This document shows positions 18,998 to 33,957 of a stretch of 34,557 nt of DNA, in pieces. Within the stretch, counting starts at the first letter, position 1. Each line of letters opens with the position of its first letter. The translations under genes and the position numbers were made by a program. The DNA is from Rubrivivax sp. (GTDB taxonomy: Bacteria; Pseudomonadota; Gammaproteobacteria; Burkholderiales; Burkholderiaceae_C). The DNA lies in contig JALHPY010000032.1 in the NCBI GenBank assembly GCA_022842305.1, forward strand, positions 1 to 34,557, in the 5' to 3' direction. Under the pieces are notes generated by a model, which was not told the origin of the DNA, did not search any database, and was given only the letters and a program-made list of their open reading frames with translations.

Positions 18998-19327
18998 GCA
19001 GCGCGAGCCCCGTCTCGCACGCCGGGCACCGTTGTTGGGGGACAGCTTTGTTTGACCGAACCCCGCGGTCTGCCCAGCGTTGAGCGACTCCGCTGCGCAG
19101 TACTTCTCATTCCACCAGCGTCGCCGTGGGCTAAACTATCGTTCCATGTCGAACGATGCTTTGGGGGCCTGCCATCTGACCTGCAGGGGAAGACCTTAGG
19201 GTGTCGCCGACTGTCAAAGTGTCAATGCGTCCCTCCGGTCGATTCGAACGAGGTACCCACGTTGGCAACGGATACCGAGCAACACAGGTGGGGCATTCTT
19301 CCAGTCAGTGCCATTAACAGTCTAAAG
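18998..19327. other. 330-bp gap with an inverted repeat, falling GC
   Basis: No gene is supported. GC content falls along this stretch toward the next gene. It contains ATCGTTC-CATGTC-GAACGAT (19138-19157), a perfect 7-bp dyad with a 6-bp centre, just after the AT-rich TAAACT. This has the look of an operator near a promoter. The open frame running through from 19052 has no family-like content before the ATG at 19328. Confidence 0.4.
19138..19157. promoter_or_regulatory. Perfect 7-bp dyad, possible operator
   Basis: ATCGTTC (19138-19144) and GAACGAT (19151-19157) are exact inverted copies around CATGTC. It lies 170 bp before the STAS-like gene and overlaps the only AT-rich candidate -10 in the gap. 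The binding protein is unknown; the MarR regulator at 20269-20841 is one nearby candidate. Confidence 0.35.
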
Positions 19328-19717
19328 ATGCCATTCGAGATCGTTTGGGAGTTGCGAGGCGCACAGGTGATCTACTCTGGTCAGGTCACAGCCTCTGAAC
19401 TTGCGAAAGCCTTCGTTTCTGTCAACGCCGACCAGAGGTATGACGATCTCCTGTACGTTTTAGCAGACTATCGTGCGTCAACTTCGATCAACGTTACGGA
19501 CGAACAATTGATTGAACTGGCATGTATTGACTATGCGGCGGCTTTGAGCAATCCGCGTATTGCTCAGGCACATGTTGTAGATGACGTTCGAGTTGTGCGT
19601 CAACTTCGCCATTACATGGCGAACAACGACTCCGAGCACCGGCAAGGCATCTTCTCTCGCGTTGAGGATGCTCACGCATGGATTCACGATCACTGCTTGA
19701 ACCGCCCCGAACATTGA
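19328..19717 (+). CDS. STAS-like hypothetical protein (foreign base composition)
   Basis: The product has 129 residues. The pattern MPFEIVWELRGAQVIYSG opening, ...YDDLLYVLADYRAST in the middle, a central ...IDYAAALSNPRIAQAHVV, and a C-terminal IFSRVEDAHAWI agree with a family of small bacterial STAS/SpoIIAA-fold-like hypothetical proteins. No function is established. The ATG at 19328 is chosen because the family-like sequence begins exactly there; the reading frame upstream is unrelated. Base use is unlike its neighbours: near 50-55% GC by eye, with TTA leucine and other A/T-ending codons that are rare elsewhere in the window. That suggests later acquisition. Isolated, with gaps of 330 and 551 bp on either side. 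Confidence 0.7.
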   Translation: MPFEIVWELRGAQVIYSGQVTASELAKAFVSVNADQRYDDLLYVLADYRASTSINVTDEQLIELACIDYAAALSNPRIAQAHVVDDVRVVRQLRHYMANNDSEHRQGIFSRVEDAHAWIHDHCLNRPEH

Positions 19718-20268
19718 GGAGGCTCTTGCCACTCGAAGGCTGGTGCGACCCCCAAAGCTTGCGGCGATTCAATCTGACACCCATGCCGCAGGACAAACGC
19801 AAACTCGACCAGTCGCGCGCAAGTGGCATCGGCCTGTCCGGGACCGACGGGCCCACTGTTCTCAGCTTCATCGAGCAGTGCGGCAGTTCCGGCCTCCAGG
19901 GCCCGCTCTGTTCTGAAGCCACCCTGCCTGGCCTCGGTCTGCGAGAAACAGCTGGTAGCGGACTACCCCCTGCACCGACGCCCGCGCCAGACCCGCAGCG
20001 GCCTGCGCCAGTGTCGAATGCCCGGGCGCCGCGACCCAGTCCCCGTGCTCTTCAATGCGGGTCGCCTGTGCCCATGGACGAATCGGGAGTTCCATCCTAT
20101 GAAGGATATGTTGGCCGCTCTCGAGTTGGCAACGACGGCGGGAACCCGGGTGTCGCTGTTGATGGATGCTTCCTCGCTGGTGCTGGCCGGGTGCGCCGGG
20201 CATGTACAGGGCTTCGTCCGGCAGAGCCAGAAGCATGCAAGTGGCGCCCTCAGCCGATTCGCCCGGGC
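19718..20268. other. 551-bp gap without a convincing gene
   Basis: Several frames are open on both strands, but none has a recognisable domain. The best-looking stretches are a plus-strand segment from the ATG at 20099 (MKDMLAALELATTAG...) and a minus-strand segment around 19880-20090 (...HSTLAQAAAGLARASVQG...). Each is too short or fades into low-complexity sequence. I treat the region as decayed or non-coding. Confidence 0.4.
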
Positions 20269-20841
20269 TCAGCCCTCACCCCGGGGTTCAGCGAAACGCT
20301 GCAGCATGACCAGAAACTCGACGGCCTGCCGATTGTCGAATACCGACAACAAGGCCTGATTGGACCGGGCACTGCGAGTCTCGGCGTCAGCCAGCAGCAT
20401 GCGCCCTTGGTCGGAGAGTCGGAGGAAAGTCTTTCTGCGGTCGGCCGGATCGAATGCCACGGTCACGAGCTGGCGGTCCTTCAGGCTCCTGACCACCAGC
20501 GATGTCGTGGAACGGTCCAGGGACACGAGCCGTCCGATAGCGTTCTGCCCGACGTCGGCATGTTGGCGCAGTGCGAACAGGACCGCGTACTGGGACGGCG
20601 TGATATCGAGATCGGCGCAGGCCTGCGCGAAAGTGGCCGACGCCACCTGATGAGCCCGGCGGATGAGAAACTCGGGGCTGCTGTACAGAACTTCCAGGGT
20701 CGCGTCGCTCGGTTGAGGTGCGACTGCGGCGGCTTCCGCCCCAGGGCCTGCTCCCGCTACCCGCTGGCCCTGCGCCCGCAATTGATCGGCCGTGCGCACT
20801 GCGTGCAAAGCCGGTGGGCGATTCTTCAGTTTTCTGTCCAC
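20269..20841 (-). CDS. MarR-family transcriptional regulator
   Basis: The product has 190 residues. Residues 50-185 form the winged-helix fold: LDITPSQYAVLFAL (helix 2), NAIGRLVSLDRSTTSLVVRSL (helix-turn-helix, about 100-120), and the wing DPADRRKTFLRLSDQG (131-146), which is the clearest MarR hallmark. It should bind palindromic operators as a dimer and respond to small aromatic ligands or oxidants. The first 45 residues are an Ala/Gln-rich extension longer than usual, so a downstream start is possible. It is divergent from the response-regulator gene with only 66 bp between them, so it may control itself and that gene. Confidence 0.9.
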   Translation of the reverse strand: MDRKLKNRPPALHAVRTADQLRAQGQRVAGAGPGAEAAAVAPQPSDATLEVLYSSPEFLIRRAHQVASATFAQACADLDITPSQYAVLFALRQHADVGQNAIGRLVSLDRSTTSLVVRSLKDRQLVTVAFDPADRRKTFLRLSDQGRMLLADAETRSARSNQALLSVFDNRQAVEFLVMLQRFAEPRGEG

Positions 20842-20907
20842 CGCTTGATCTTACTGCGCCCAGTGCCTGCAGCACTCGGGCAGAATCAAGCTTGAGTTGT
20901 ATGTAGT
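20842..20907. promoter_or_regulatory. Divergent marR / response-regulator control region
   Basis: This 66-bp gap must hold promoters for both genes. It is less GC-rich than its surroundings at the right-hand end (AAGCTTGAGTTGTATGTAGT), including a direct repeat GTATG-TA-GTATG that runs into the start codon (20899-20910). I see no clear -35/-10 pair. Confidence 0.35.
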
Positions 20908-21687
20908 ATGGAAAATTCGTTGCGCGTTACCCGAGCGATCGTTGTCGACGACGACCGCGGATCGGCGTTGGCGCTCTCCAAGCTGCTCGTGCACGCCGGA
21001 TGCACCGTCAACGTCTGCACCCATTCCGAAGAGGCCGTGCCCCTGGCATTGGACCTGGATGTGGACTTGATGACCCTGGACCTCTCCATGCCCGGCTTGG
21101 ACGGCTATCAGGTGCTGAGGCTGCTCAGATCGTACGAACACACAAGACGGCTATCCAGCCTCCCCGTCATCGCCGTCACTGGCAAGACCACTCACCAGGA
21201 CCGCGCCGCCACCATAGCCTCCGGTTTTGCCGCTCACCTGGCCAAGCCCGTGCTGCTGGGATCGCTGCATCTGGCCTTGCACATCGCACTGTCGCTGCGC
21301 GAGGATCTCCACCGCAACCGCTACAGCGGCGACCTGCTGGCCATACGGCAACGGGCACAGGACATCGCAGCCTGCGGGGACAGCCGCGACCAGCGGCTGG
21401 TGGTCGTCGGCGGCCTCTCGCTGGCGTTTGAACAACGGGGCCCGCATCTGTTGGAGCAGGCGTTGATCGCGGCCCACGATGGCCAGTGGGCGCAGTCGAA
21501 GGACTACATCGATCAGATTCGATTGCTGGCCCAGACCATTGCCGCAATCCGCCTGAGCGGGCACTGCGTTGCCATGGTCGCGTCGCTGCAGCTTGGCTAT
21601 CGCGCGTTCGAGCACGAGGCTGCGTCATTGCGCGCGGAGATGGACCGCGTGGTCTTCACGTTGCGCGAACGCGTGCTGGCGGACTGA
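20908..21687 (+). CDS. Response regulator: receiver plus HPt-like domain lacking His
   Basis: The product has 259 residues. Residues 8-125 are a complete receiver: acidic VVDDD (12-16), phospho-acceptor Asp58 in LDLSMPGLDGYQVL, Thr in VIAVTGK and Lys in HLAKP. There is no DNA-binding or GGDEF/EAL domain. The C-terminal ~100 residues are helical and lay out like an HPt four-helix bundle (LLEQALIAAHDGQWAQSKDY, then IDQIRLLAQTIAAI, then FEHEAASLRAEMDRV). The position of the phosphorylatable HxLKG motif reads DQIRL, so no phosphotransfer His is present. It may be a decoy or docking partner for a kinase. It lies upstream of three hybrid kinases in the same direction, with 258 bp to the first. Confidence 0.85.
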   Translation: MENSLRVTRAIVVDDDRGSALALSKLLVHAGCTVNVCTHSEEAVPLALDLDVDLMTLDLSMPGLDGYQVLRLLRSYEHTRRLSSLPVIAVTGKTTHQDRAATIASGFAAHLAKPVLLGSLHLALHIALSLREDLHRNRYSGDLLAIRQRAQDIAACGDSRDQRLVVVGGLSLAFEQRGPHLLEQALIAAHDGQWAQSKDYIDQIRLLAQTIAAIRLSGHCVAMVASLQLGYRAFEHEAASLRAEMDRVVFTLRERVLAD

Positions 21688-21945
21688 AGCGCGCGCACGG
21701 CCTTGCCTTTCACCTCGACACGTTCAGCCCGTCCGTTCATCCCGGCTGCTCAAACAGGCGTCTGCCAATCGTGCCTCACAGGTGGAACCACGGTCAGTCG
21801 CTCAGGCCCAAAGCCAGGGTCCTCATCTCGTCGATGCCGTGCGACGCCGCCGCCCGCAGGCATAAGCGATCTACGGTCCGTCGAGGGCAGCAAGTCCACG
21901 GACACCCTTTGACCTCCGCGCAACCAGGCCACGGCTTCAAGACCC

Positions 21946-26468
<4,523 letters not shown>

Positions 26469-26472
<4 letters not shown>

Positions 26473-29048
26473 GACACCGCCTGTTTGCGCGGCCGGCTGA
26501 CGCGCTGCCCCCGTTGGTGCTGCTGCTGGCGCTGCTCGTCGGCGGCTATTTCTGGTGGCAGGTGGACATCGTCAACGCAGAAGCCGAACACCGGGCCCGG
26601 CAGGATGCCGCGCTGCGCGCGGCGCAGCTGGCCGATGCCATGGCGGGCCAAGTCAGCAGCCTGTTCGGCACCATGGATCTCGGCCTTCTGCATGTGCGCG
26701 ACGCCTGGATGCGCGATCCGGCGCTGGTGCCCCGCACTGCCAAGGCCGTGCTCGCCACCTTCCCCGAAGGCGTGATCACACATCTCTCCATCGCTGAAAG
26801 CGAGGGCTACACCGTCTACTCAACCGTCGAAGGCAGCCCGCGCACCTACGTCGGTGATCGGGTCCATTTCCGCAGCCAGCAGACGGGCGTGGACCGCATG
26901 TTCATCGGCCGCCCGGTGCAGAGTCGCCTGATCCCGGGGTGGAGCTTCATCGTCAACCGCCCAGTGCTGCGCGATGGGCGCTTTGCCGGCACGGTCAACC
27001 TTTCGATTCGGGCCGATGCCATGGCAGCACTCCTGGGACGCGTCAGGCTGAACAGCCAGGACCTGGTGGCGCTGGTGCAGGCAGACGGCACCTTCCAGGC
27101 GCGCAGTCTGGATAACCTCGAGGCCATGGGCAAGGCGGTGGCTGCCGATCGCCCCTTCCTGGCCGCCGATGCACCGGACCGGGGGCATTTCCATCGGCCC
27201 GGCACGCTGGACTCGGTGGCCCGCATCTATGCCTGGCAGCGCCTTCCCGATGCCAAGCTGATCGTTCTCGTCGGTCTGGACGAAGCCGCGCTCCTGGCAC
27301 CGCTGCGCAAGGAACGCGAGGCGGATCGCCGCACCGCCGCGTTGATGAGCGGGTTGCTGGGGCTGGCCGGCCTGCTGCTGGCGGCGGTTCTGGCGCGCAT
27401 GCAGAGCCAGGGCCGTCAGCTGCGGGAAGACAACCTCCGGCGCCAGCAGGCCGAGGCCGAGCTGGCAAGCTCGCATGCCCAACTGGAACTGCGCGTGGCG
27501 CGGCGCACCGCGGAGCTCACGCAGCAGCTTCAGCGCAACGCGTCGGTACTCAGTACGGCCATCGACGGATTTTTCGCCGCCGACCTCAGCGGCTGCATCC
27601 GCCAGGCCAACCCCGCCTTCTGCGCCATGCTCGACTACGAGGAGGCCGAATTGCTGGGCATGCGGATTCCCGATGTCGAGGCTGCCGAAACCCCCGAGGA
27701 GACCGCCATCCATATCGAGAAGGTGCTCGCCCAGGGACACAACCGCTTCGACACCCGGCACCGCCGCAAGGACGGCAGCACGCTCGAGGTGGAAGTCAGC
27801 GTCAGTCTGGTAAGGCCGGGCGGCGAGCCCATGCTCTACGCTTTCGTCCGCGACATCGGCCCACGCAAGGCCGCCGAAGAGATGCTGCGTCAGGCGCGCG
27901 ATGAAGCCGAACGCGCCAATGCCGCCAAGAGCCACTTCCTGTCACGCATGAGCCACGAACTGCGCACGCCGCTCAACGCCGTGCTGGGCTTTGCGCAGGT
28001 GCTGCAGATGCCCGGCGGGCCGCCGTTGAGTACGCTGCAGGCCGGGCATGTGCTCCAGATCCGCAACGCCGGCGAACACCTGCTGCAACTGGTCAACGAA
28101 GTGCTGGACCTCGCACGCATCGAAAGCGGCCGGCTGGACATCAACGCCGTGCCGGTGGCGCTGCAGCCGGCCATCGAGCGCTGCGTCGCGCAGATCGAAG
28201 GTCTGGCACAGGCGCGACGCATCGAGGTGAAGTTGCCGCCGGGCGATTCGTGCACGGTGCTGGCGGACCCGTTGCGCCTGCAGCAGGTGCTGCTCAACCT
28301 GCTGTCCAACGCCGTCAAGTACAACCGCGAAGGTGGCAGCATCGAGCTCGCTTGCGCGCCGGTGGCCGGGCAGCGCGTGCGCGTCAGCGTGCGCGACGAT
28401 GGCCGCGGCCTGAACGCCGAGCAGCAGGCTCGCCTGTTCCGGCCCTTCGAGCGGCTGCAAGCCGCCCACAGCGGCATCGAGGGCACCGGCATCGGCCTGG
28501 CGCTGGCGAAGCATCTGGTGCACAGCATGCAGGGCGATATCGGCGTGGAAAGCGTGCCCGGCGAGGGCAGCACCTTCTGGTTCGAGCTGCCGCTGTGCCA
28601 CCTGCCATCGCCCTCGCCCCGGCCCGCAGACGTGCCAGCGGCCGGCGTCGGCGCAAGCCCCCGGAGCGGGAAGCGCACGGTGCTGTACGTCGAGGACGAC
28701 CCGGCCAACCTGCGCCTGGTGCAGAAATTCCTGAACAAGCGCGCCGACATCGAGTTGCTTGCGGCAAGCAACGCCGATGACGGCCTGGTGCTGGCTGCAC
28801 GCTCGCGCCCAGACCTGATCCTGCTGGACATCAACCTGCCGGGCGTCGACGGCTTCGCGACATTGCAGCGCCTGCGGGCCGATCCGGCCACCCAGACCAC
28901 ACCGGTGATTGCCGTCACCTCGAATGCCATGACACGCGACATGGAGTGCGGCTGGGCGGCGGGCTTCACCGACACCATGACCATGCCGCTGGATGTCGCG
29001 CGGTTCATGAACTCGGTGAACCGCTGCCTCGCGGGTGACAAGGCATGA
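26469..29048 (+). CDS. Membrane hybrid histidine kinase, dCache-PAS-HK-REC
   Basis: The product has 859 residues. TM1 (about 14-31) and TM2 (about 291-313) flank a periplasmic domain of ~260 residues of the dCache/PDC type, with YVGDRVHFRSQQ, IGRPVQS and NRPVLRDGRFAGTVNLSI. This class typically binds small ligands such as amino or organic acids. A coiled coil (315-350), PAS (355-470), HisKA with His496 in SHELRTP, HATPase (NLLSNAVKYN, GTGIGLALAK) and a receiver (about 735-855) with Asp787 follow. In the receiver the conserved Lys before Pro is Met839 (TMTMPLD), which is unusual. It overlaps both neighbours by ATGA (26469-26472 and 29045-29048). From residue ~365 on it is a near-copy of the next kinase. 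Confidence 0.94.
27561..29030 (+). repeat. Direct repeat copy 1: PAS-HisKA-HATPase-REC cassette of kinase 2
   Basis: This copy aligns with 31352-32815 at a constant offset of 3791 bp, falling to 3785 bp after a 6-bp indel in the linker before the receiver. Identity is highest (long exact runs) from about 27848 to 28600, which covers the end of PAS, HisKA and HATPase. It is lower in the PAS part and moderate in the receiver. Confidence 0.9.
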
Positions 29049-32000
29049 GTCCCGGCTGGATCGAGACCTATCTTGGGCTGATCTTCCAGATCTACGGCCT
29101 GGCGTTCTTCGTTCTGGGCATTGCCGCACTGCTGAGCATGCGCCCCAGCAGTGGCTCAGGCCTCACCTCGCACCTGGGCTGGCTGGCTGCTTTCGGGATG
29201 TTGCACGGGCTGCGGGAATTCATCGAGGGGGAACGCCTGCACAACCCCGCCGCCTGGCTCGCGGTGCTGGGTGTGGCTCTGATGGTCGCGTCCTTTGCCG
29301 CTCTGATGGAGTTTGGTCGACGTCTGTGGAATGGCCGGCCCGGTGGTCGCCGGCTGGCTGCGGTTCCCCTGTACGCCGCGGCAGGCCTGGGCACCGTGGC
29401 ACTCCTGATGACGGCCAGCGAGGCTGCCGCCGGACTGGAACTGGGCGCGCGCTATCTGGTCGGGGCGCCAGGCGCCGCGATGGCCGGCATCGGGCTGCTC
29501 GCCCATGCTCGGGCCATGGCCCGTCAGGCCGATATCGGCATCACCCAGTGGTTGACCCTGGCGGCCCACGCGATGCTCGGCTATGCCGCCCTGACGCTGT
29601 TCCTTTCCCCCGGTTCAGGGCGCCTGCTGGCGGACTGGCTGCCCACCACGGCGGATTTCCTTGCCACCACCGGGCTGCCGGTGCAATTGGCCCGGGCCCT
29701 GTGCGCGGTGCTGCTGGCCGTGAGTTTTGTCATGATCAACCGGCGCATCGGCAGCTGCATCGCCACAAACCTGCAACGGGTCACGGGCCGCCTCGACGGC
29801 TTCTTCTATCAGTGCTGCAACGACCCGAACTGGACCGTGATGTTCATGTCCGAGGGCGGAGAGATCCTGACCGGGTATCCGGCCGCGGACTTCCTTCGTG
29901 GCGAGCGCCACTTTTCCGAGCTCATCCATCCTGATGACCGGCAGCGCGTTTGGGCCGAGGTCCAGTCCGCGTTGGCGGCCCAACGCGACTTCCGACTGCA
30001 GTACCGCATGCTTGATCGTACCGGCACCCTGCACTGGTGTTACGACGAGGGCCGCGGCGTTTTCGATGCGCAGGGAGCGCTGCTGCACCTGGAAGGCCTG
30101 GTCCGCAGTGACGACGCGCGCCACCAGGCCGAAGACGCTCGGGGCCGTCTGCAGGCCTTGGTGGAGGCCTCCCCACAGGCCGTGGGCTGGTGCGAGCCGG
30201 ACGGTACGGTGCGCTATTTCAATGCGGCCCTGCGCAAGCTGCTGGCGGTGCCGGCGGGGGCGGAAGTTTCAGGCTACAGGCTGCGGGACTTCTACACCGA
30301 AAGGGTTTACGAACAGATCGAGTCCACGGTGCTGCCGGCCGTGGTGGCCCAGGGCGCCTGGATAGGCGAAGTCGAGATCAGCTCGCTGGACGGGCGCCTC
30401 GTGCCGACGCTGCACAGCGTGTTCGTCCTGCGTGACGAAGCGGGCGGAATCACGGCCATGGCGAATGTGATCACCGACCTGAGCGAGATCCGGGCGGCAC
30501 AGCGCGATCTGCGCATCAAGGAGGCCGCAATCGCCACCTCCACCAGCGCGATCGCCCTGGCGGGGCTGGATGGCGCGATCACCTACGTCAACCAGGCGTT
30601 CGTCGAGCTGTGGCGGCTCGCCGGCCCACAGGACGCGCTCGGGCGCTCCGTGCTGTCATTCTGGGACGAGCCCGACCGGGTGCAAGCCGTGGTGGTGGAC
30701 TCCATGGGCCGCACCGGCCACTGGCAGGGCGAGTTGATAGGGCGCCGGGCGGACGGCTCGCTGATGGATGTGGAGTTGGTCGGGCACATGGCCATTGACA
30801 CCGACGGCAAGCCGCTGTGCATGATGGGCTCGTTCCTGGACGTCACCGCACGCCATCAGACACTGCGGGCCCTGCAGCAAGAGCGGGACTTTGCCAAGAG
30901 CCTGCTGGACACCGCGCCGGTGATTGTCCTGCTGCTGGATCCGCGCGGCATGATCCAGCACGTCAACCCCTGCTTCGAGCATCTGACAGGCTACAGACTG
31001 GATGAGATCGCAGGCAAGGAGTGGTTTGCCACTTGCCTGCCGGCACACGACCGCGCGCGCATCCGTGCGCTGTTTGCTACCGCCATTGACGACCAGCCGG
31101 TGCGCGGGTACATCAACCCCATCGTCACCCGCTACGGCGAGGAACGCCAGATCGAATGGCATGCGATGCCCCAGCGCGATGCCGGCGGCCAGATGACCGG
31201 CCTGCTGTCCATCGGCCTGGACGTAACCGAGCGCCAGCAGCTCGAAGGCCACTTGCGTGAACTCACCCAGTCGCTGGAGCAGCGCGTGGTGGAACGCACC
31301 GCAGAAGTAGAACTGGTGTCACGCCGCAACGCAGCAATACTCGAAGCCGCCATCGATGGATTTTTCGCCGCCGACATCAGCGGCCGCATCCGCCAGGCCA
31401 ACCCCGCCTTCTGCGCCATGCTCGGCTACGACGAGGCCGAGTTGCTGCGCATGAGCGTTGTCGATATTGAGGATCAGCAATCCCACAGTGAAATCGCCGC
31501 CCATATCCAGATCGGCATCACCCAGGGATACGACCGCTTCGACACCCGGCATCGCCGCAAGAGCGGCGACACGCTCGAGGTGGAACTCAGCGTCAGTTTG
31601 GTGAGACTGGGCGACGAGCCCATGTTCTACGGCTTCGTCCGCGACATCGGCCCACGCAAGGCCGCCGAAGAGATGCTGCGTCAGGCGCGCGATGAAGCCG
31701 AACGCGCCAACGCCGCCAAGAGCGAGTTCCTGTCACGCATGAGTCACGAACTGCGCACGCCGCTCAACGCCGTGCTGGGCTTTGCGCAGGTGCTGCAGAT
31801 GCCCGGCGGGCCGCCGCTGAGTACGCTGCAGGCCGGGCATGTGCGTCAGATCCAGGATGCCGGCGAACACCTGCTGGAACTGGTCAACGAAGTGCTGGAC
31901 CTCGCACGCATCGAAAGCGGCCGGCTGGATATCAACGCCGTGCCGGTGGCGCTGCAGCCGGCCATCGAGCGCTGCGTCGCGCAGATCGAAGGTCTGGCAC

Positions 32001-32838
32001 AGGCGCGACGCATCGGGATGACCCTGCCGCCAGGCGTTTCGTGCACGGTGCTGGCTGACCCTTTGCGCCTGCAGCAGGTGCTGCTCAACCTGCTGTCCAA
32101 CGCCGTCAAGTACAACCGCGAAGGTGGCAGCATCGAGCTCGCTTGCGCGCCGGTGGCCGGGCAGCGCGTGCGCGTCAGCGTGCGCGACGATGGCCGCGGC
32201 CTGAACGCCGAGCAGCAGGCTCGCCTGTTCCGGCCCTTCGAGCGGCTGCAAGCCACCCACAGCGGCATCCAGGGCACCGGCATCGGCCTGGCGCTGGCGA
32301 AGCATCTGATCCAGGGCATGCAGGGCGCGATCGGCGTGGACAGCGTGCCCGGCGAAGGCAGCACCTTCTGGTTCGAACTGCCGCTGTGCCACCTGCCCAC
32401 GCCTTCGCCCGCAAACGGGCCTGTGGCGGGCGTCGGCGCAAGCCCTCAGAGCGGGAAGCGCACGGTGTTGTATGTCGAGGACGACCCGGCCAACCTGCGC
32501 CTGGTGCAGAAGATCCTGAGCAAACGCGCCGACATAGAGCTGCTTGCAGCAGGCAATGCCGATGACGGCGTGGTGCTGGCCGCACGCTCGCGCCCAGACC
32601 TGATCCTGCTGGACATCAACCTGCCGGGCGTGGATGGCTTTGCGATATTGCAGCGCTTGCGGGCCGAACCGGCCACCCGCACCACGCCGGTGATCGCCGT
32701 CACCTCGAAGGCCATGACACGCGACATCGAGTGCGGCCGGGCGGAGGGCTTCACCGAATACCTGACCCAGCCGATCAACGTGGCAGGCTTCCTGGAAACG
32801 CTGGATCGCTGCTTGCCTGGCCGCAAGGGGGACAAGCC

Positions 32839-32842
<4 letters not shown>
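29045..32842 (+). CDS. Membrane hybrid histidine kinase, 7TM-PASx5-HK-REC
   Basis: The product has 1265 residues. The first ~235 residues hold about seven TM helices (near 10-32, 44-60, 69-90, 103-123, 134-154, 165-186 and 209-230) with short loops, like the integral membrane sensor (MASE-type) modules; I cannot name the subfamily. Five PAS domains follow (about 250-365, 368-480, 495-605, 619-735, 765-880), then HisKA with His901, HATPase (NLLSNAVKYN, GTGIGLALAK) and a receiver with Asp1190. The receiver's conserved Lys is Gln1242 (EYLTQPIN). It is coupled to both neighbours by ATGA overlaps. The last ~500 residues duplicate kinase 2, while the sensor half is unrelated: a swap of input domains onto a shared core. 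Confidence 0.93.
31352..32815 (+). repeat. Direct repeat copy 2: PAS-HisKA-HATPase-REC cassette of kinase 3
   Basis: This is the partner of 27561-29030. Stretches such as AAEEMLRQARDEAERANAAK and LARIESGRLDINAVPVALQP are identical at protein level and nearly identical in DNA, including third codon positions. That points to recent duplication or ongoing gene conversion rather than selection alone. Confidence 0.9.
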
Positions 32843-33906
<1,064 letters not shown>

Positions 33907-33917
33907 TGAAGCAGCGC

Positions 33918-33931
33918 GCATCCCCGGATGC
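33918..33931. terminator. Weak hairpin between convergent signalling genes
   Basis: GCATC (33918-33922) and GATGC (33927-33931) pair around CCCG in the 51-bp gap between the HD-GYP gene and the converging kinase gene. The stem is short and has no T-tract, so a termination role is only suggested by position. Confidence 0.22.
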
Positions 33932-33957
33932 TGAAGCCGAAACAGGCGCGAGCTTTG

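Noticed and set aside
19236..19252. tRNA T-loop-like GTTCGAATC on the minus strand
   Set aside because: Only three flanking base pairs form instead of five, and no acceptor, D or anticodon arm is found nearby.
19678..20895. 405-codon plus-strand open frame through the gap and across marR
   Set aside because: Half of it is antisense to the MarR gene and the remainder is Pro/Arg/Ser-rich with no domain.
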